Of a stretch of 50,466 nucleotides of DNA, positions 16,004 to 24,749 are shown piece by piece (position 1 is the first letter of the stretch; the number at the start of each line of letters is the position of its first letter). The notes below the pieces were generated by a model. That model had not been told where the DNA came from. It saw only the letters and a program-made list of their open reading frames with translations, and did not search any database. The position numbers were made by a program, and so were the translations under genes. This DNA comes from Spirochaetaceae bacterium. GTDB taxonomy: Bacteria > Spirochaetota > Spirochaetia > Treponematales > Breznakiellaceae. Location: contig JAITHJ010000016.1 of the NCBI GenBank assembly GCA_031280035.1, forward strand, positions 1-50,466. Reading direction: 5' to 3'.

Positions 16004-17902
16004 TTATTTTTTGTCCTTTCGCAAGAGCGCAAAAGGTTTATACGCATAACCCGACCATTCCATTCCCAAATGGTTTCCTGCATATTCCAGCAAATTAAGA
16101 CGAACCCCATGTACAACAACGGAAAGCGCATTCATCACCATGTTAAGGCTGTGTCCAAAAACTAAAATCAACACAGCCGCAAAAGTTTTAAGCGCAACGT
16201 CCGCTATAGTCCCATTTATGCCGCCCACACCGGACATAGCATTAAAGCTTTGTGCAATTGAAGAACCTGCAAGTCCTACAGCAAAAAGTCTAATATAACT
16301 TATAATATCCGCAAAACTACTCACCGCATTGAGAAATGTCGGTAAAAAATTCGAAAAACTCTTAAATACATTGATAATAACGTTTCCACCGGTCTGGTTT
16401 GCGAAAACAAAATACATACCAAGTCCTATACCAATAAAATATACAGAAAATGACGGTAATGGCACTTTCAAGAGCATAAACAACACAAGGAAATAGAGAC
16501 CTATCATCATAACAAGCCAGCCCAATTGAGCTAACGCAACTGCAGACGGCAGCAGCTTTTTAATATTTTTGATATGCGAATAAACAAGCTGAATAACCGC
16601 CACGGTAAAACAGAGAAACTGAATATTCCACTGAGCAGGATTTGACGGCAGTTCAGGCGGCAGTTTAAATAATTTGGCAAGTATACCAGGAAATTCGCTA
16701 AGATTAACTAATACATTAAATTGAGGAAGTACAAGAGCCTGTAATGACGCAGGTAAATTCTCATAAGGGACGGCAAACCACGAACCGGTAACAGCGCCCC
16801 ACCCTATAGTACATAACGCCAGCAATCCAAACAGCTTTATAGCATCCGGCAATTTGCCCGTTTTGACTTTAATTGAAATACCTGCAATCGACACGATGAG
16901 AAGTATTATACTTCCATAGGCTGCATCCCCAAATATCATCGCAAAAAACAAACAGAAAAATATAAGATAAGAGGGACTTATATCATATTCACGGTAACCG
17001 GGTACAGTTCCCAAAAAGTCAAACAGTGGTTTAATAATCCGGACAAAAGCATTGTTTTTTGTCAACGTCGGTGGTTTATCATCAGTATCCGGATCACAGG
17101 CGTAAAGCGCCCAGCCATTTTCAGCGGATGCCCGTTTAAGCACTCCAAGCTCAGAAGCCGGTACAAAGCCTGAAATCCACGACACGGTAAGCGGACCAGG
17201 AACATCGTCAGCTTTATCCATGCTAACCTGCGCCGTCTCAAATTCAATATCATGAGCAAGCACGGCTGCTTCTTCATCAAGCTTAGCGGAAAAACTCGAA
17301 AATGCCGTAAGTTTTTCTTCAATCGCCGTAACTTCAAATTTAAGACGAGTACCGGCAAGCTGTAAATCAGCAAGAGATTTTTCAGGCAAAACAAACGGCG
17401 ATTCGCCTTCAAGCGGTGTGCCTACGGCAACGCAAAAAACCGCAGCCTTGTCTTTTCCTAAGACAATTACCTTTTGATCACCCAGAGCCGCATAAGAAGC
17501 CGCCGGAATTTCATAAGGATAAAGAACAACGCCTTTTTCAGAAAGGTATTTTATATCTTCTGGCTCAAAACCGCCCCATTTTTCAATACGAGAAATTTCT
17601 TTAGTATTAGAAAACACAGCGTCCTGAGCCATTTTACGTTTTTCAAAAAGGTCCAAAACAAATGCCGCAATATCCGCAGGAATTTGAGATGGAGCCGGAA
17701 CATTCTTTTTAGGCGCAAAACTACGCAAAACGCCTGACGCTGTTTCAAGAATTCGTTTGCGTTCAAGCATAGCGACAAGTTTTTCAGAAGAAACATCCTT
17801 TTTCTCCAAATGGACAATACCTATCTCGCGTAATTTTTCAAGAGATGCCGTTTTCGATTTATCCATTACAACAAGGGATACTTTTTTCATTTTTTCTATC
17901 AT
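16004..17902 (-). CDS. atpI: V-type ATPase subunit I (membrane stator)
   Basis: A 632-residue protein, the normal size of the a/I-type subunit. The N-terminal ~300 residues are cytoplasmic, alpha/beta and coiled coil (MKKVSLVVMDKSKTASLEKL onward). From about residue 315 there are seven or eight hydrophobic helices, beginning SYLIFFCLFFAMIFGDAAYG. The helix FADIISYIRLFAVGLAGSSI contains the conserved Arg thought to sit in the ion half-channels opposite the ring Glu. Its start overlaps the D subunit stop by 4 nt (ATGA). It forms the ion channel interface and peripheral stalk anchor. Confidence 0.93.
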   Translation of the reverse strand: MIEKMKKVSLVVMDKSKTASLEKLREIGIVHLEKKDVSSEKLVAMLERKRILETASGVLRSFAPKKNVPAPSQIPADIAAFVLDLFEKRKMAQDAVFSNTKEISRIEKWGGFEPEDIKYLSEKGVVLYPYEIPAASYAALGDQKVIVLGKDKAAVFCVAVGTPLEGESPFVLPEKSLADLQLAGTRLKFEVTAIEEKLTAFSSFSAKLDEEAAVLAHDIEFETAQVSMDKADDVPGPLTVSWISGFVPASELGVLKRASAENGWALYACDPDTDDKPPTLTKNNAFVRIIKPLFDFLGTVPGYREYDISPSYLIFFCLFFAMIFGDAAYGSIILLIVSIAGISIKVKTGKLPDAIKLFGLLALCTIGWGAVTGSWFAVPYENLPASLQALVLPQFNVLVNLSEFPGILAKLFKLPPELPSNPAQWNIQFLCFTVAVIQLVYSHIKNIKKLLPSAVALAQLGWLVMMIGLYFLVLFMLLKVPLPSFSVYFIGIGLGMYFVFANQTGGNVIINVFKSFSNFLPTFLNAVSSFADIISYIRLFAVGLAGSSIAQSFNAMSGVGGINGTIADVALKTFAAVLILVFGHSLNMVMNALSVVVHGVRLNLLEYAGNHLGMEWSGYAYKPFALLRKDKK

Positions 17903-18501
17903 ACGGCTGTTTTCTCCATTGCACGTTTTGATATTTTACCGCGTACTACGGCCGCTGTTTGTTCATCGCCCAAATAAACCTGAATCTTTTTTATATTACG
18001 CTTAGACTCAGGTATTTTAACCTTTTCAAACAAATTCACTCTCTGCGTCGTAGTTCGCAGTTCTTTTTCCAGTCTTCGCTGCTGTTCTTCCATAATTTCG
18101 GCTTCAAGATCGATAAGAAGCACACGTTTCATATTTTCAACAGCGGCATCAAGCCAGAGCGGTTTTTCAAGAAAGCTGTAAGGCTCAATTTCAAATTCCG
18201 CGCCTTTAAAAATTGGAATGGGCACACCAGCGATATTTCCTTCCGAAGTAACGAGCTTTGTAATTCTCAGAATACCCGGCGTCCACACGCCCCGCTCGCC
18301 AAAAACGCTTATCCACGCCTTAAAACTTTCATCCACTTGTTCTTTTTCAATGCGCAGTTCTTTTACACGCAGTTCTACCGAACGAATTTCCGCCTGTAAC
18401 TGCTGTTTTTTTAACATCAGTGTAGGAAGATAACGCTTAAACATCTTAAGCGCATCTTTTTGCTTTTTAAGCTCGTTCTTCGTCAGTTTTAGCTTTGCCA
18501 T
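17899..18501 (-). CDS. atpD: V-type ATPase subunit D (central stalk)
   Basis: A 200-residue, strongly charged, two-helix coiled-coil protein typical of the V-type D subunit that turns inside the A3B3 hexamer. The N-terminal signature KLKLTKNELKKQKDALKMF and a C-terminal helix with EAEIMEEQQRRLEKELRTTT are present; a variable middle domain includes the EIEPYSFLEKPLWLD segment. An F subunit, its usual partner in archaeal and Enterococcus V-ATPases, is not encoded in this operon. It overlaps atpI by 4 nt and lies 58 nt after atpB. Confidence 0.92.
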   Translation of the reverse strand: MAKLKLTKNELKKQKDALKMFKRYLPTLMLKKQQLQAEIRSVELRVKELRIEKEQVDESFKAWISVFGERGVWTPGILRITKLVTSEGNIAGVPIPIFKGAEFEIEPYSFLEKPLWLDAAVENMKRVLLIDLEAEIMEEQQRRLEKELRTTTQRVNLFEKVKIPESKRNIKKIQVYLGDEQTAAVVRGKISKRAMEKTAV

Positions 18502-18559
18502 TTTTTATTTCCCTAAAATGAAGCGCGTTAAATTATTCTATAGTTTAACGCACGCCGTA

Positions 18560-19855
18560 TTATTTCTTTGGCCAGAATTCGTCGATAAGCTCGGTACGAA
18601 GCCCAGTCTCTTCCGGCGTAAAGCAGTCAGCCAGAATTTCCCATCCCAGATCAAGCGCTTTCTCAAGTGGAATATTAACCGAAAGCTCCATCATCTCTTT
18701 TTCAAAACGCACACCGTATTTTAAGAGTTTATCGTCCCACGCGCTCATCATAAAACCCATCGATTTTTTTTCAAGGGTTTCTTTATAATACGAATAGAGC
18801 TTAATCATGCCGTCCATAATCGCGCGATGATCCTTGCGGGTTTTTCCGTTTACCATCTGCTTCAAGCGAGAAAGAGAACCAAACGGTTCAATACGTCCGC
18901 CTTTAAGATAATATTGGCCTTCAGTAATATATCCAGTATTGTCCGGCACAGGATGCGTTACGTCATCACCGGGCATTGTTGTTACGCCAAGAACAGTAAT
19001 TGAACCGGCAGTCTCAAAATCAACGGCTTTTTCGTAGCGGGCTGCAAGCTGACTGTAAAGATCGCCTGGATAACCGCGATTCGAGGGCACCTGCTCCTGC
19101 GAAATAGCAATTTCCTTCATTGCGTCGGCAAAACTCGTCATATCCGTAAGAAGCACAAGCACATTTTTATTTTGTAACGCAAACTGTTCCGCAACGGCAA
19201 GCGCTATATCCGGCACCATAAGACATTCAACAGTAGGATCTGACGCGGTATGTATGAACATTACGGTACGTGAAAGCGCCCCGCCTGACTCAAGTGTATT
19301 TTTAAAAAAGATATAATCGTCAAATTTAAGCCCCATACCGCCTAAAATGATTACATCAACTTCGGCTTGCATCGCTATACGAGCAAGCAATTCATTGTAA
19401 GGCTCCCCTGAAATCGAAAAAATCGGCAACTTCTGCGATACAACAAGCGTATTGAATACGTCTATCATCGGAATACCGGTACGAATCATATTACGCGGAA
19501 CAATGCGCTCAGCTGGATTTACTGAGGGACCGCCAATATTTATAAGATTTTCATGAAGCTCCGGCCCGTTATCACGCGGTTTTCCCGAACCGGTAAATAC
19601 ACGCCCCATCAGATTTTCAGAAAACGACACCTCCATAGGATGCCCCAAAAAGCGCACGGTATCGCCTGTAGAAATACCGCGGCCGCCCGCAAATACCTGC
19701 AACGAAACAAGATCTCCGGACAATCTGTTTACCTCAGCAAGTGAAGTACCAAAAGACGTGTCAACTTCCGCTAAATCACCGTAGCGGACATCTTCTGCCC
19801 GGACGGTAATAACGTTTCCTGTAATTGATTCTATTTTACTATAAACTTTTTTCAT
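18560..19855 (-). CDS. atpB: V-type ATPase subunit B (non-catalytic)
   Basis: A 431-residue protein homologous to V/A-type B subunits. It has the beta-barrel N-terminus with [21 protein letters not shown], the [19 protein letters not shown] segment, [17 protein letters not shown] in place of a true Walker A P-loop, and [20 protein letters not shown] for the Walker B strand. [20 protein letters not shown] follows. The altered P-loop fits a regulatory, non-hydrolysing subunit. It follows atpA after 11 nt, consistent with equal expression of A and B. Confidence 0.95.
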   Translation of the reverse strand: MKKVYSKIESITGNVITVRAEDVRYGDLAEVDTSFGTSLAEVNRLSGDLVSLQVFAGGRGISTGDTVRFLGHPMEVSFSENLMGRVFTGSGKPRDNGPELHENLINIGGPSVNPAERIVPRNMIRTGIPMIDVFNTLVVSQKLPIFSISGEPYNELLARIAMQAEVDVIILGGMGLKFDDYIFFKNTLESGGALSRTVMFIHTASDPTVECLMVPDIALAVAEQFALQNKNVLVLLTDMTSFADAMKEIAISQEQVPSNRGYPGDLYSQLAARYEKAVDFETAGSITVLGVTTMPGDDVTHPVPDNTGYITEGQYYLKGGRIEPFGSLSRLKQMVNGKTRKDHRAIMDGMIKLYSYYKETLEKKSMGFMMSAWDDKLLKYGVRFEKEMMELSVNIPLEKALDLGWEILADCFTPEETGLRTELIDEFWPKK

Positions 19856-19866
19856 CGTGCCCGTCC

Positions 19867-21627
19867 CTATGCCAATAATTTTTCCGCTTCGGCGTCTATT
19901 CCGGCGGACGATTCTTTAATATTATTCATCATATCATTCTCTAAAGTCTTAAATCGATCACCTTTAAACTCTGAGAAGTTATAATCTATAAACTGCTGCC
20001 GCAGTTTTGCAAACCACGACCGCGCAGTATCCTTTTCCTTAAAGGTAAATTTCGCGCCTAAAATACGCATCAAAATATCAAACACATATTTTTGCCGATC
20101 GGGACTTGCCGCCTGATCAACTTCATCAAACGAATTCTGCTGAAGATAAACTGAATCAAGCAAATCACCTTTAAGATAAATCATATAGTCTTCTATACTC
20201 GTACCTTCTTCACCAACGACCTTCATCATCTGTTCAACTTCCGTACCTCGTGTTAAAAACCGCCGTGCGTAGGCCACGCGCTCTGGATCAATAATACCGC
20301 CGTATTTCGACCATGATTCTAATGGATGAATCGCCGGATACTTACGCGCATCAGAACGCTCGCGCGATAAACCGTGAAACGCGCCCACAACTTTTAATGT
20401 AGCCTGTGTAACCGGCTCCTCAAAGTTACCGCCAGCAGGCGATACGGTGCCGCCTATCGTTACCGAACCCTTAGACCCGTCACGTAACCTTACAACGCCG
20501 GCACGTTCGTAGAACGATGCGATTGTTGACTCAAGATAGGCGGGAAAGGCCTCTTCACCAGGTATTTCTTCCAAACGCCCCGACATCTCGCGCAAGGCCT
20601 GCGCCCAGCGGGATGTCGAATCGGCAAGCAGCAGAACATTAAGGCCCATCTGCCTGTAATATTCGCCCAGCGTTACAGACGTATAAAGCGATGCCTCGCG
20701 CGCGGCGACCGGCATCGATGACGTATTACAAATGATAACAGTACGTTCCATAAGCGAGCGTCCTGTTTTTGGATCGATTAGTTCAGGAAACTCTTTTAGA
20801 ACTTCAACTACTTCGCCCGCGCGCTCACCGCAGGCGGCTATAATAACGATGTCAACTTCAGCGTTACGTGACGTACAATGCTGCAATACCGTTTTTCCCG
20901 CGCCAAATGGGCCCGGTATACAATAAGTACCGCCAAGCGCCACAGGGAAAAACGTATCAACAAGCCTAAGCTGGGTAACCATCGGTTTTTCAGGTCTATA
21001 GCGTTCCTCAAAACAATCAATAGCGCGCTTTACAGGCCAGAAAAAACTCAAGCTAAGGCTGGTTTCCTCGCCGGATTCATCGGCAACTACGGCAACTGTA
21101 TCGCGCAGCTTATAATTTCCCGCTCCTTTTATTGACTTGACCGTGTATGTTTTATACATATTGAACGGAACCATAATCCGGTGAGTAAAAATACCTTCCG
21201 GCACCGTACCTAGCGCATCACCGCGCCTTACAGTCTGGCCAACACTTGCTACAGGCGTAAACGCCCATTCCTTATCAAGAGGAAGCGGATCAAGATACAC
21301 ACCACGCTCAAGAAAGTAACCCGTCTTCTTTGCAAGGTCTGGAAGCGGATTTTGCAATCCGTCAAAAACTTGTCCCAGAAGTCCCGGCCCAAGTTCAATA
21401 GCAAGCATATTCCCGCTAAATTCCACTGAGTCGCCAATACTAATACCGCGTGTCATCTCGAATACTTGCAGGGAACAGAGATCCCCTTTAATGCGGATAA
21501 CTTCGCTCTTCAATTTTTTGTCGCCGAGTTGTATGTAACCGACCTCGTTCATGGACACCTGTCCGTCAAAACGAACATTGACCATATTTCCGTTCACTGC
21601 GGCAACAACACCTTTTGTTCCAATCAT
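19867..21627 (-). CDS. atpA: V-type ATPase subunit A (catalytic)
   Basis: A 586-residue catalytic subunit of usual length. It has an N-terminal barrel ([17 protein letters not shown]), the ~90-residue non-homologous insertion typical of V-type A subunits (around residues 110-200), the Walker [22 protein letters not shown] with the catalytic Glu, and [17 protein letters not shown]. It hydrolyses or makes ATP in complex with B. The gene follows the DUF2764 gene after 12 nt. The operon could serve as an ATP-driven pump or as a synthase; the sequence does not decide. Confidence 0.96.
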   Translation of the reverse strand: MIGTKGVVAAVNGNMVNVRFDGQVSMNEVGYIQLGDKKLKSEVIRIKGDLCSLQVFEMTRGISIGDSVEFSGNMLAIELGPGLLGQVFDGLQNPLPDLAKKTGYFLERGVYLDPLPLDKEWAFTPVASVGQTVRRGDALGTVPEGIFTHRIMVPFNMYKTYTVKSIKGAGNYKLRDTVAVVADESGEETSLSLSFFWPVKRAIDCFEERYRPEKPMVTQLRLVDTFFPVALGGTYCIPGPFGAGKTVLQHCTSRNAEVDIVIIAACGERAGEVVEVLKEFPELIDPKTGRSLMERTVIICNTSSMPVAAREASLYTSVTLGEYYRQMGLNVLLLADSTSRWAQALREMSGRLEEIPGEEAFPAYLESTIASFYERAGVVRLRDGSKGSVTIGGTVSPAGGNFEEPVTQATLKVVGAFHGLSRERSDARKYPAIHPLESWSKYGGIIDPERVAYARRFLTRGTEVEQMMKVVGEEGTSIEDYMIYLKGDLLDSVYLQQNSFDEVDQAASPDRQKYVFDILMRILGAKFTFKEKDTARSWFAKLRQQFIDYNFSEFKGDRFKTLENDMMNNIKESSAGIDAEAEKLLA

Positions 21628-21639
21628 TTCGGTTCTCCG

Positions 21640-22191
21640 TTAGACGCCCGCTTTTGGGGCATTCTCAATTATTCCGGCGTATAACGCCTTATATTCAGCG
21701 AAACCTTCTTCCACTTTGAAAGAAGACCATCGCTCCATGAGCCTGAGTTTAAGAAGGTACGCATAAATCGTATTAACGCCAAAGTAGTCTGTTCCAACAA
21801 GACTTTCAACGGCATTCCAACGCCCTCTATCTATAAAAAGCTCCGCCTCAAGAGGATTCTCCATTGCAAATGCGGCTTTGGCCTGAACCTCCGCATCCGC
21901 CGGATCATGGGAAACCTCAAGAGGTGCATCACGTTTCTGCTTCGCAGACCGGGACCACGCCAGCGACAACGCAAGAGTCCGCTCCCGTTGCAGCCATTCA
22001 TTGATAAAAACAGATTTTGTACGTGGAATTTCTTCAAAATCACAAATACCAAATGCGCAATAGGGAAGCAATGCCGCATCGTCTTTGCTCAAAGAACTGC
22101 CGCATAACTCCAAGAAAGCCCCTGACGTAACAGGCGGCTGCTGTCCGTACGTAAGATACGGAAGCTGCGATACAAGAAAATAGTACGCCAC
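21640..22191 (-). CDS. DUF2764-family protein in the V-ATPase operon
   Basis: A 183-residue soluble, mostly helical protein with an aromatic N-terminus (MAYYFLVSQLPYL) typical of DUF2764 proteins, which are found between subunits E and A in spirochaete, Chlamydia and Bacteroidetes V-ATPase operons. LLKLRLMERWSSFKVEEGFAEY near the C-terminus resembles the helix ends of archaeal C (d-type) subunits. No canonical C, F or H/G gene is present in the operon. A stand-in for subunit C, linking the ring to the central stalk, is therefore a reasonable inference. It lies 3 nt downstream of atpE. Confidence 0.75.
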   Translation of the reverse strand: MAYYFLVSQLPYLTYGQQPPVTSGAFLELCGSSLSKDDAALLPYCAFGICDFEEIPRTKSVFINEWLQRERTLALSLAWSRSAKQKRDAPLEVSHDPADAEVQAKAAFAMENPLEAELFIDRGRWNAVESLVGTDYFGVNTIYAYLLKLRLMERWSSFKVEEGFAEYKALYAGIIENAPKAGV

Positions 22192-22194
22192 GTC

Positions 22195-22806
22195 CTATAT
22201 TCCTTTAGCCGCTGATTTTAAGGTCTCAGCAAGACGGGGATTAACATAACCTGAAAGAAGTTCCGCAACCGATTCTGCGGAAAAATCATAGTAGGCAGAA
22301 CCATCCTTTTCACCAATCCTAAAACCGCCGGCAAGGTTTTTTCCCGCCTTAAGTTCAACGCCTCTACTTATCTCTGTAGAAAGCGCCGATTTCGACCATT
22401 CTTCAAGTGTTTTAAGCTGAGACTCGCCCAAAATAACGTTAAGACCGCCTTTTTCTTGAGACCACTTCCTAACAACTTCGGGAATTACCGATTTCAAAAC
22501 TTCACCATCGTAGGCTTTTGACGTTTCTCTAGCGATAATTTTGCTTAAAAGCCCTTCAATTTCCGTTTTGAAGGCCAAAATAAGATTCCGCGAAGCCTGC
22601 TCAACAGCGGCTATACCAGCTTTTTCCGTGCGTTCAGCATCAGCTTTACCTTTAGACACAATGTCGGCAGCCTCTTTATTGGCGGCGTCAATAATACGTT
22701 TAGCGTCTGACTCGGCGGCGCTCTTTATCCGCGCTGCTTCTTCACTTGCGGACTCAATACCGTCCTTCTTTATTTTTTCAATTAGTTCCTGAAGTTGGAT
22801 ATCCAT
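22195..22806 (-). CDS. atpE: V-type ATPase subunit E (peripheral stalk)
   Basis: A 203-residue protein with a long N-terminal amphipathic helix rich in Ala, Glu and Lys (EEAARIKSAAESDAKRIIDA onward to residue ~75). The globular C-terminal domain contains LNVILGESQLKTLEEW and LAGGFRIGEKDGSAYYDFS, the pattern of V/A-type E subunits. It connects the A3B3 head to subunit I. No separate H/G partner gene is seen here. It is first in the operon; GAGGAG lies 3 nt before the ATG and a promoter lies at 22825-22854. Confidence 0.9.
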   Translation of the reverse strand: MDIQLQELIEKIKKDGIESASEEAARIKSAAESDAKRIIDAANKEAADIVSKGKADAERTEKAGIAAVEQASRNLILAFKTEIEGLLSKIIARETSKAYDGEVLKSVIPEVVRKWSQEKGGLNVILGESQLKTLEEWSKSALSTEISRGVELKAGKNLAGGFRIGEKDGSAYYDFSAESVAELLSGYVNPRLAETLKSAAKGI

Positions 22807-22824
22807 AAGCTCCTCGTTTTTTTT

Positions 22825-22854
22825 ATGTTATCACAAATTACCGAAATAATGCAA
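22825..22854 (-). promoter_or_regulatory. Promoter of the V-ATPase operon
   Basis: Minus strand: TTGCAT (22849-22854), 18-nt spacer, TAACAT (22825-22830), 18 nt before the atpE start. It matches the consensus moderately. Confidence 0.5.
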
Positions 22855-22994
22855 GCCCCCTAACACGACCCGGCAAAGATGCTCCGCCGCATATTAAAGA
22901 TACCCGCAACAACGGTTTATAATGATTCTATCGCATATTAAAATTTATGTCAATATTCCTAAACTGAAAGCCGTTACCGCGCAAACTGCGCCGC

Positions 22995-24239
22995 CTACGG
23001 AAATATTCCACGGCTTTTTTTTGCTTTGCTTAACCGGTAAAGCGCCTGCATATTTGCAGCCAGTCTGAACGAAACTTTTTGTTCTTTAACGATCCGCAAA
23101 ATCTGATTAAAGCTGCGCACCATAACGTTTCTCAGCGTTTCATTGACCTGATCTTCATCCCAAATAAGATTTTGGATATTCTGCACCCATTCAAAATACG
23201 AGACGATCACACCGCCGGCATTGGCGAGAATATCGGGAATTACGGTAACGCCGTTTTTATCAAGGATGGCGTCAGCTTCGACAGATGTAGGGCCGTTAGC
23301 GCCTTCGACAATCAGCTTTGCTTTTACGGCAGCGGCGTTACCGGCGGTAATTTGATTCTGAAGGGCGCACGGAACGAGGATATCACAGGCGCAGGTAAGC
23401 AGTTCGGCATTGCCGATCTTTTTTGCGCCTGTTTCGGAATAATCGTCGAGATGCTTGGCTTTCTGAAGCAGCGCGGGAACGTCAAGACCGCTTTCTTTAT
23501 AGAAGCCGCCGGTACTTCCGCTTACAGCGACTACCTTGTAACCGGCCTCGTGGAAAAGCCGTGCAGCGATGCCGCCGACATTACCCAAGCCTTGCACGGC
23601 GATACGAAGATTTGAGGCGTCGATTTGCAGGTATTTCACGGCCTCGTCCGTAACAATGCATACGCCGCGTCCTGTGGCCTCAGTTCTGCCAAGAGAGCCG
23701 CCTATCTCAAGCGGCTTACCGGTAACAACGCCATGGACGCTGTACCCTTTGAAGATGCTGTACGTATCCATGATCCAACCCATGATTTCAGGGCCTGTAT
23801 TAACGTCTGGAGCGGGAATATCCCGTTCCGGCCCGATGATGGGGAGAATCATTGCGGTAAAGCGGCGGGTAAGCCGTTCTAGTTCATCTTTTGAGAGCTC
23901 CGCCGGATCGACTTTTACGGCGCCTTTCGCACCGCCGTAGGGTATATCAACAACAGCGCACTTCAAGCTCATCCATGCGGCGAGTGCTTTTACCTCATCC
24001 ATATCAACGTCAGGATGATAGCGGATACCGCCTTTACACGGCCCGCGCGAGCTTGAATGCTGGACGCGGTAGCCTTCGAATACTTTAATTTTGCCGTCAT
24101 CCATTTTGACAGGAACAGCGACTTTCAATTCACGTTCAGGATATTTTATAGCTTCGTAATCATTCTGCTGAAGACCAAGTTTCCGCGCGGCGGCCTCAAG
24201 AACTTCAAGCATATTTTCATACGGATTATAAGCACACAT
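22995..24239 (-). CDS. gdhA: Glutamate dehydrogenase (Glu/Leu/Phe/Val dehydrogenase family)
   Basis: A 414-residue enzyme interconverting glutamate and 2-oxoglutarate plus ammonia. Substrate-side motifs are GPCKGGIRYHPDVDMDEVKA and VVDIPYGGAKGAV (catalytic lysines), then PAPDVNTGPEIMGW. The Rossmann nucleotide site is GLGNVGGIAARLF, and the C-terminal EGANGPTSVEAD and ILANAGGVIVSYFEW are typical. Length and motifs fit the hexameric ~420-residue class; the cofactor cannot be assigned with certainty. Two starts are equally well supplied with ribosome binding sites: the ATG at 24239 (GGAGG 5 nt upstream) and a GTG at 24251 (AAGGAGG upstream). The former is given. Confidence 0.94.
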   Translation of the reverse strand: MCAYNPYENMLEVLEAAARKLGLQQNDYEAIKYPERELKVAVPVKMDDGKIKVFEGYRVQHSSSRGPCKGGIRYHPDVDMDEVKALAAWMSLKCAVVDIPYGGAKGAVKVDPAELSKDELERLTRRFTAMILPIIGPERDIPAPDVNTGPEIMGWIMDTYSIFKGYSVHGVVTGKPLEIGGSLGRTEATGRGVCIVTDEAVKYLQIDASNLRIAVQGLGNVGGIAARLFHEAGYKVVAVSGSTGGFYKESGLDVPALLQKAKHLDDYSETGAKKIGNAELLTCACDILVPCALQNQITAGNAAAVKAKLIVEGANGPTSVEADAILDKNGVTVIPDILANAGGVIVSYFEWVQNIQNLIWDEDQVNETLRNVMVRSFNQILRIVKEQKVSFRLAANMQALYRLSKAKKSRGIFP

Positions 24240-24420
24240 AAATGCCTCCACATTAACTCCTCCTTTATATCGGCACAATGGGCGCAATGGTTTTGCATGA
24301 GTTACAGGCGCAGGGGATATTTATACAGTTGGATTTATCGTTTAGGGCGGAACTAACCGCATAACGCATAAATTTGTATTGCGCCCCGCAACGCCCCAGC
24401 CGGACTCCGCAGCGGCGGGC

Positions 24421-24714
24421 GGAGGATATGATGTGATTTATTGTGAATAAAGGTATTTTACTTGTGGACAACTTGTGATTTCAGCAGAACTGCACGCCAT
24501 CCGTGCTCTATTTGCCGCCGCGCGCCGCCGTCTGAACACAGCCTGTAATAGCCTGAATACCGCTCGAAACAGGCTGAATACAGCTTGAAAAGACATTCGC
24601 GCCGTCCGTTCTGGACAAGCTGTGATTTGCTGTGAACAACTCCCGTCTTGCTGTGGACGGCTGGTTCTTCCTTGTGGATAACCTGTGATTTCCTGTAGCC
24701 GGCACGCGGCGAAC
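24421..24714. repeat. 21-bp-periodic degenerate tandem array (14 units)
   Basis: Starting at 24421, units of exactly 21 bp follow one another to 24714. The best-preserved begin at 24442, 24463, 24610, 24631, 24652 and 24673 and read TGTGgACAAc followed by tTGTGATTTc, so each unit is itself two similar ~10-bp halves. A middle block (24526-24588) has a diverged form with CTGAATACaGC. One unit contains TGTGGATAA (24673-24681), identical to the complement of a DnaA box, and others differ by one base. No reading frame with a ribosome binding site fits the array. It lies between gdhA and the glycine-rich lipoprotein gene. Confidence 0.75.
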
Positions 24715-24749
24715 AGCCGCATTTCAGCGCGCTGTTCGCCGCGCCGCTT

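Noticed and set aside
24421-24714. Chromosomal origin of replication based on DnaA-box-like words
   Set aside because: There is no dnaA, dnaN, gyrB or rpmH nearby and no AT-rich unwinding region; only one word matches the box exactly and the words are explained by the 21-bp periodicity.
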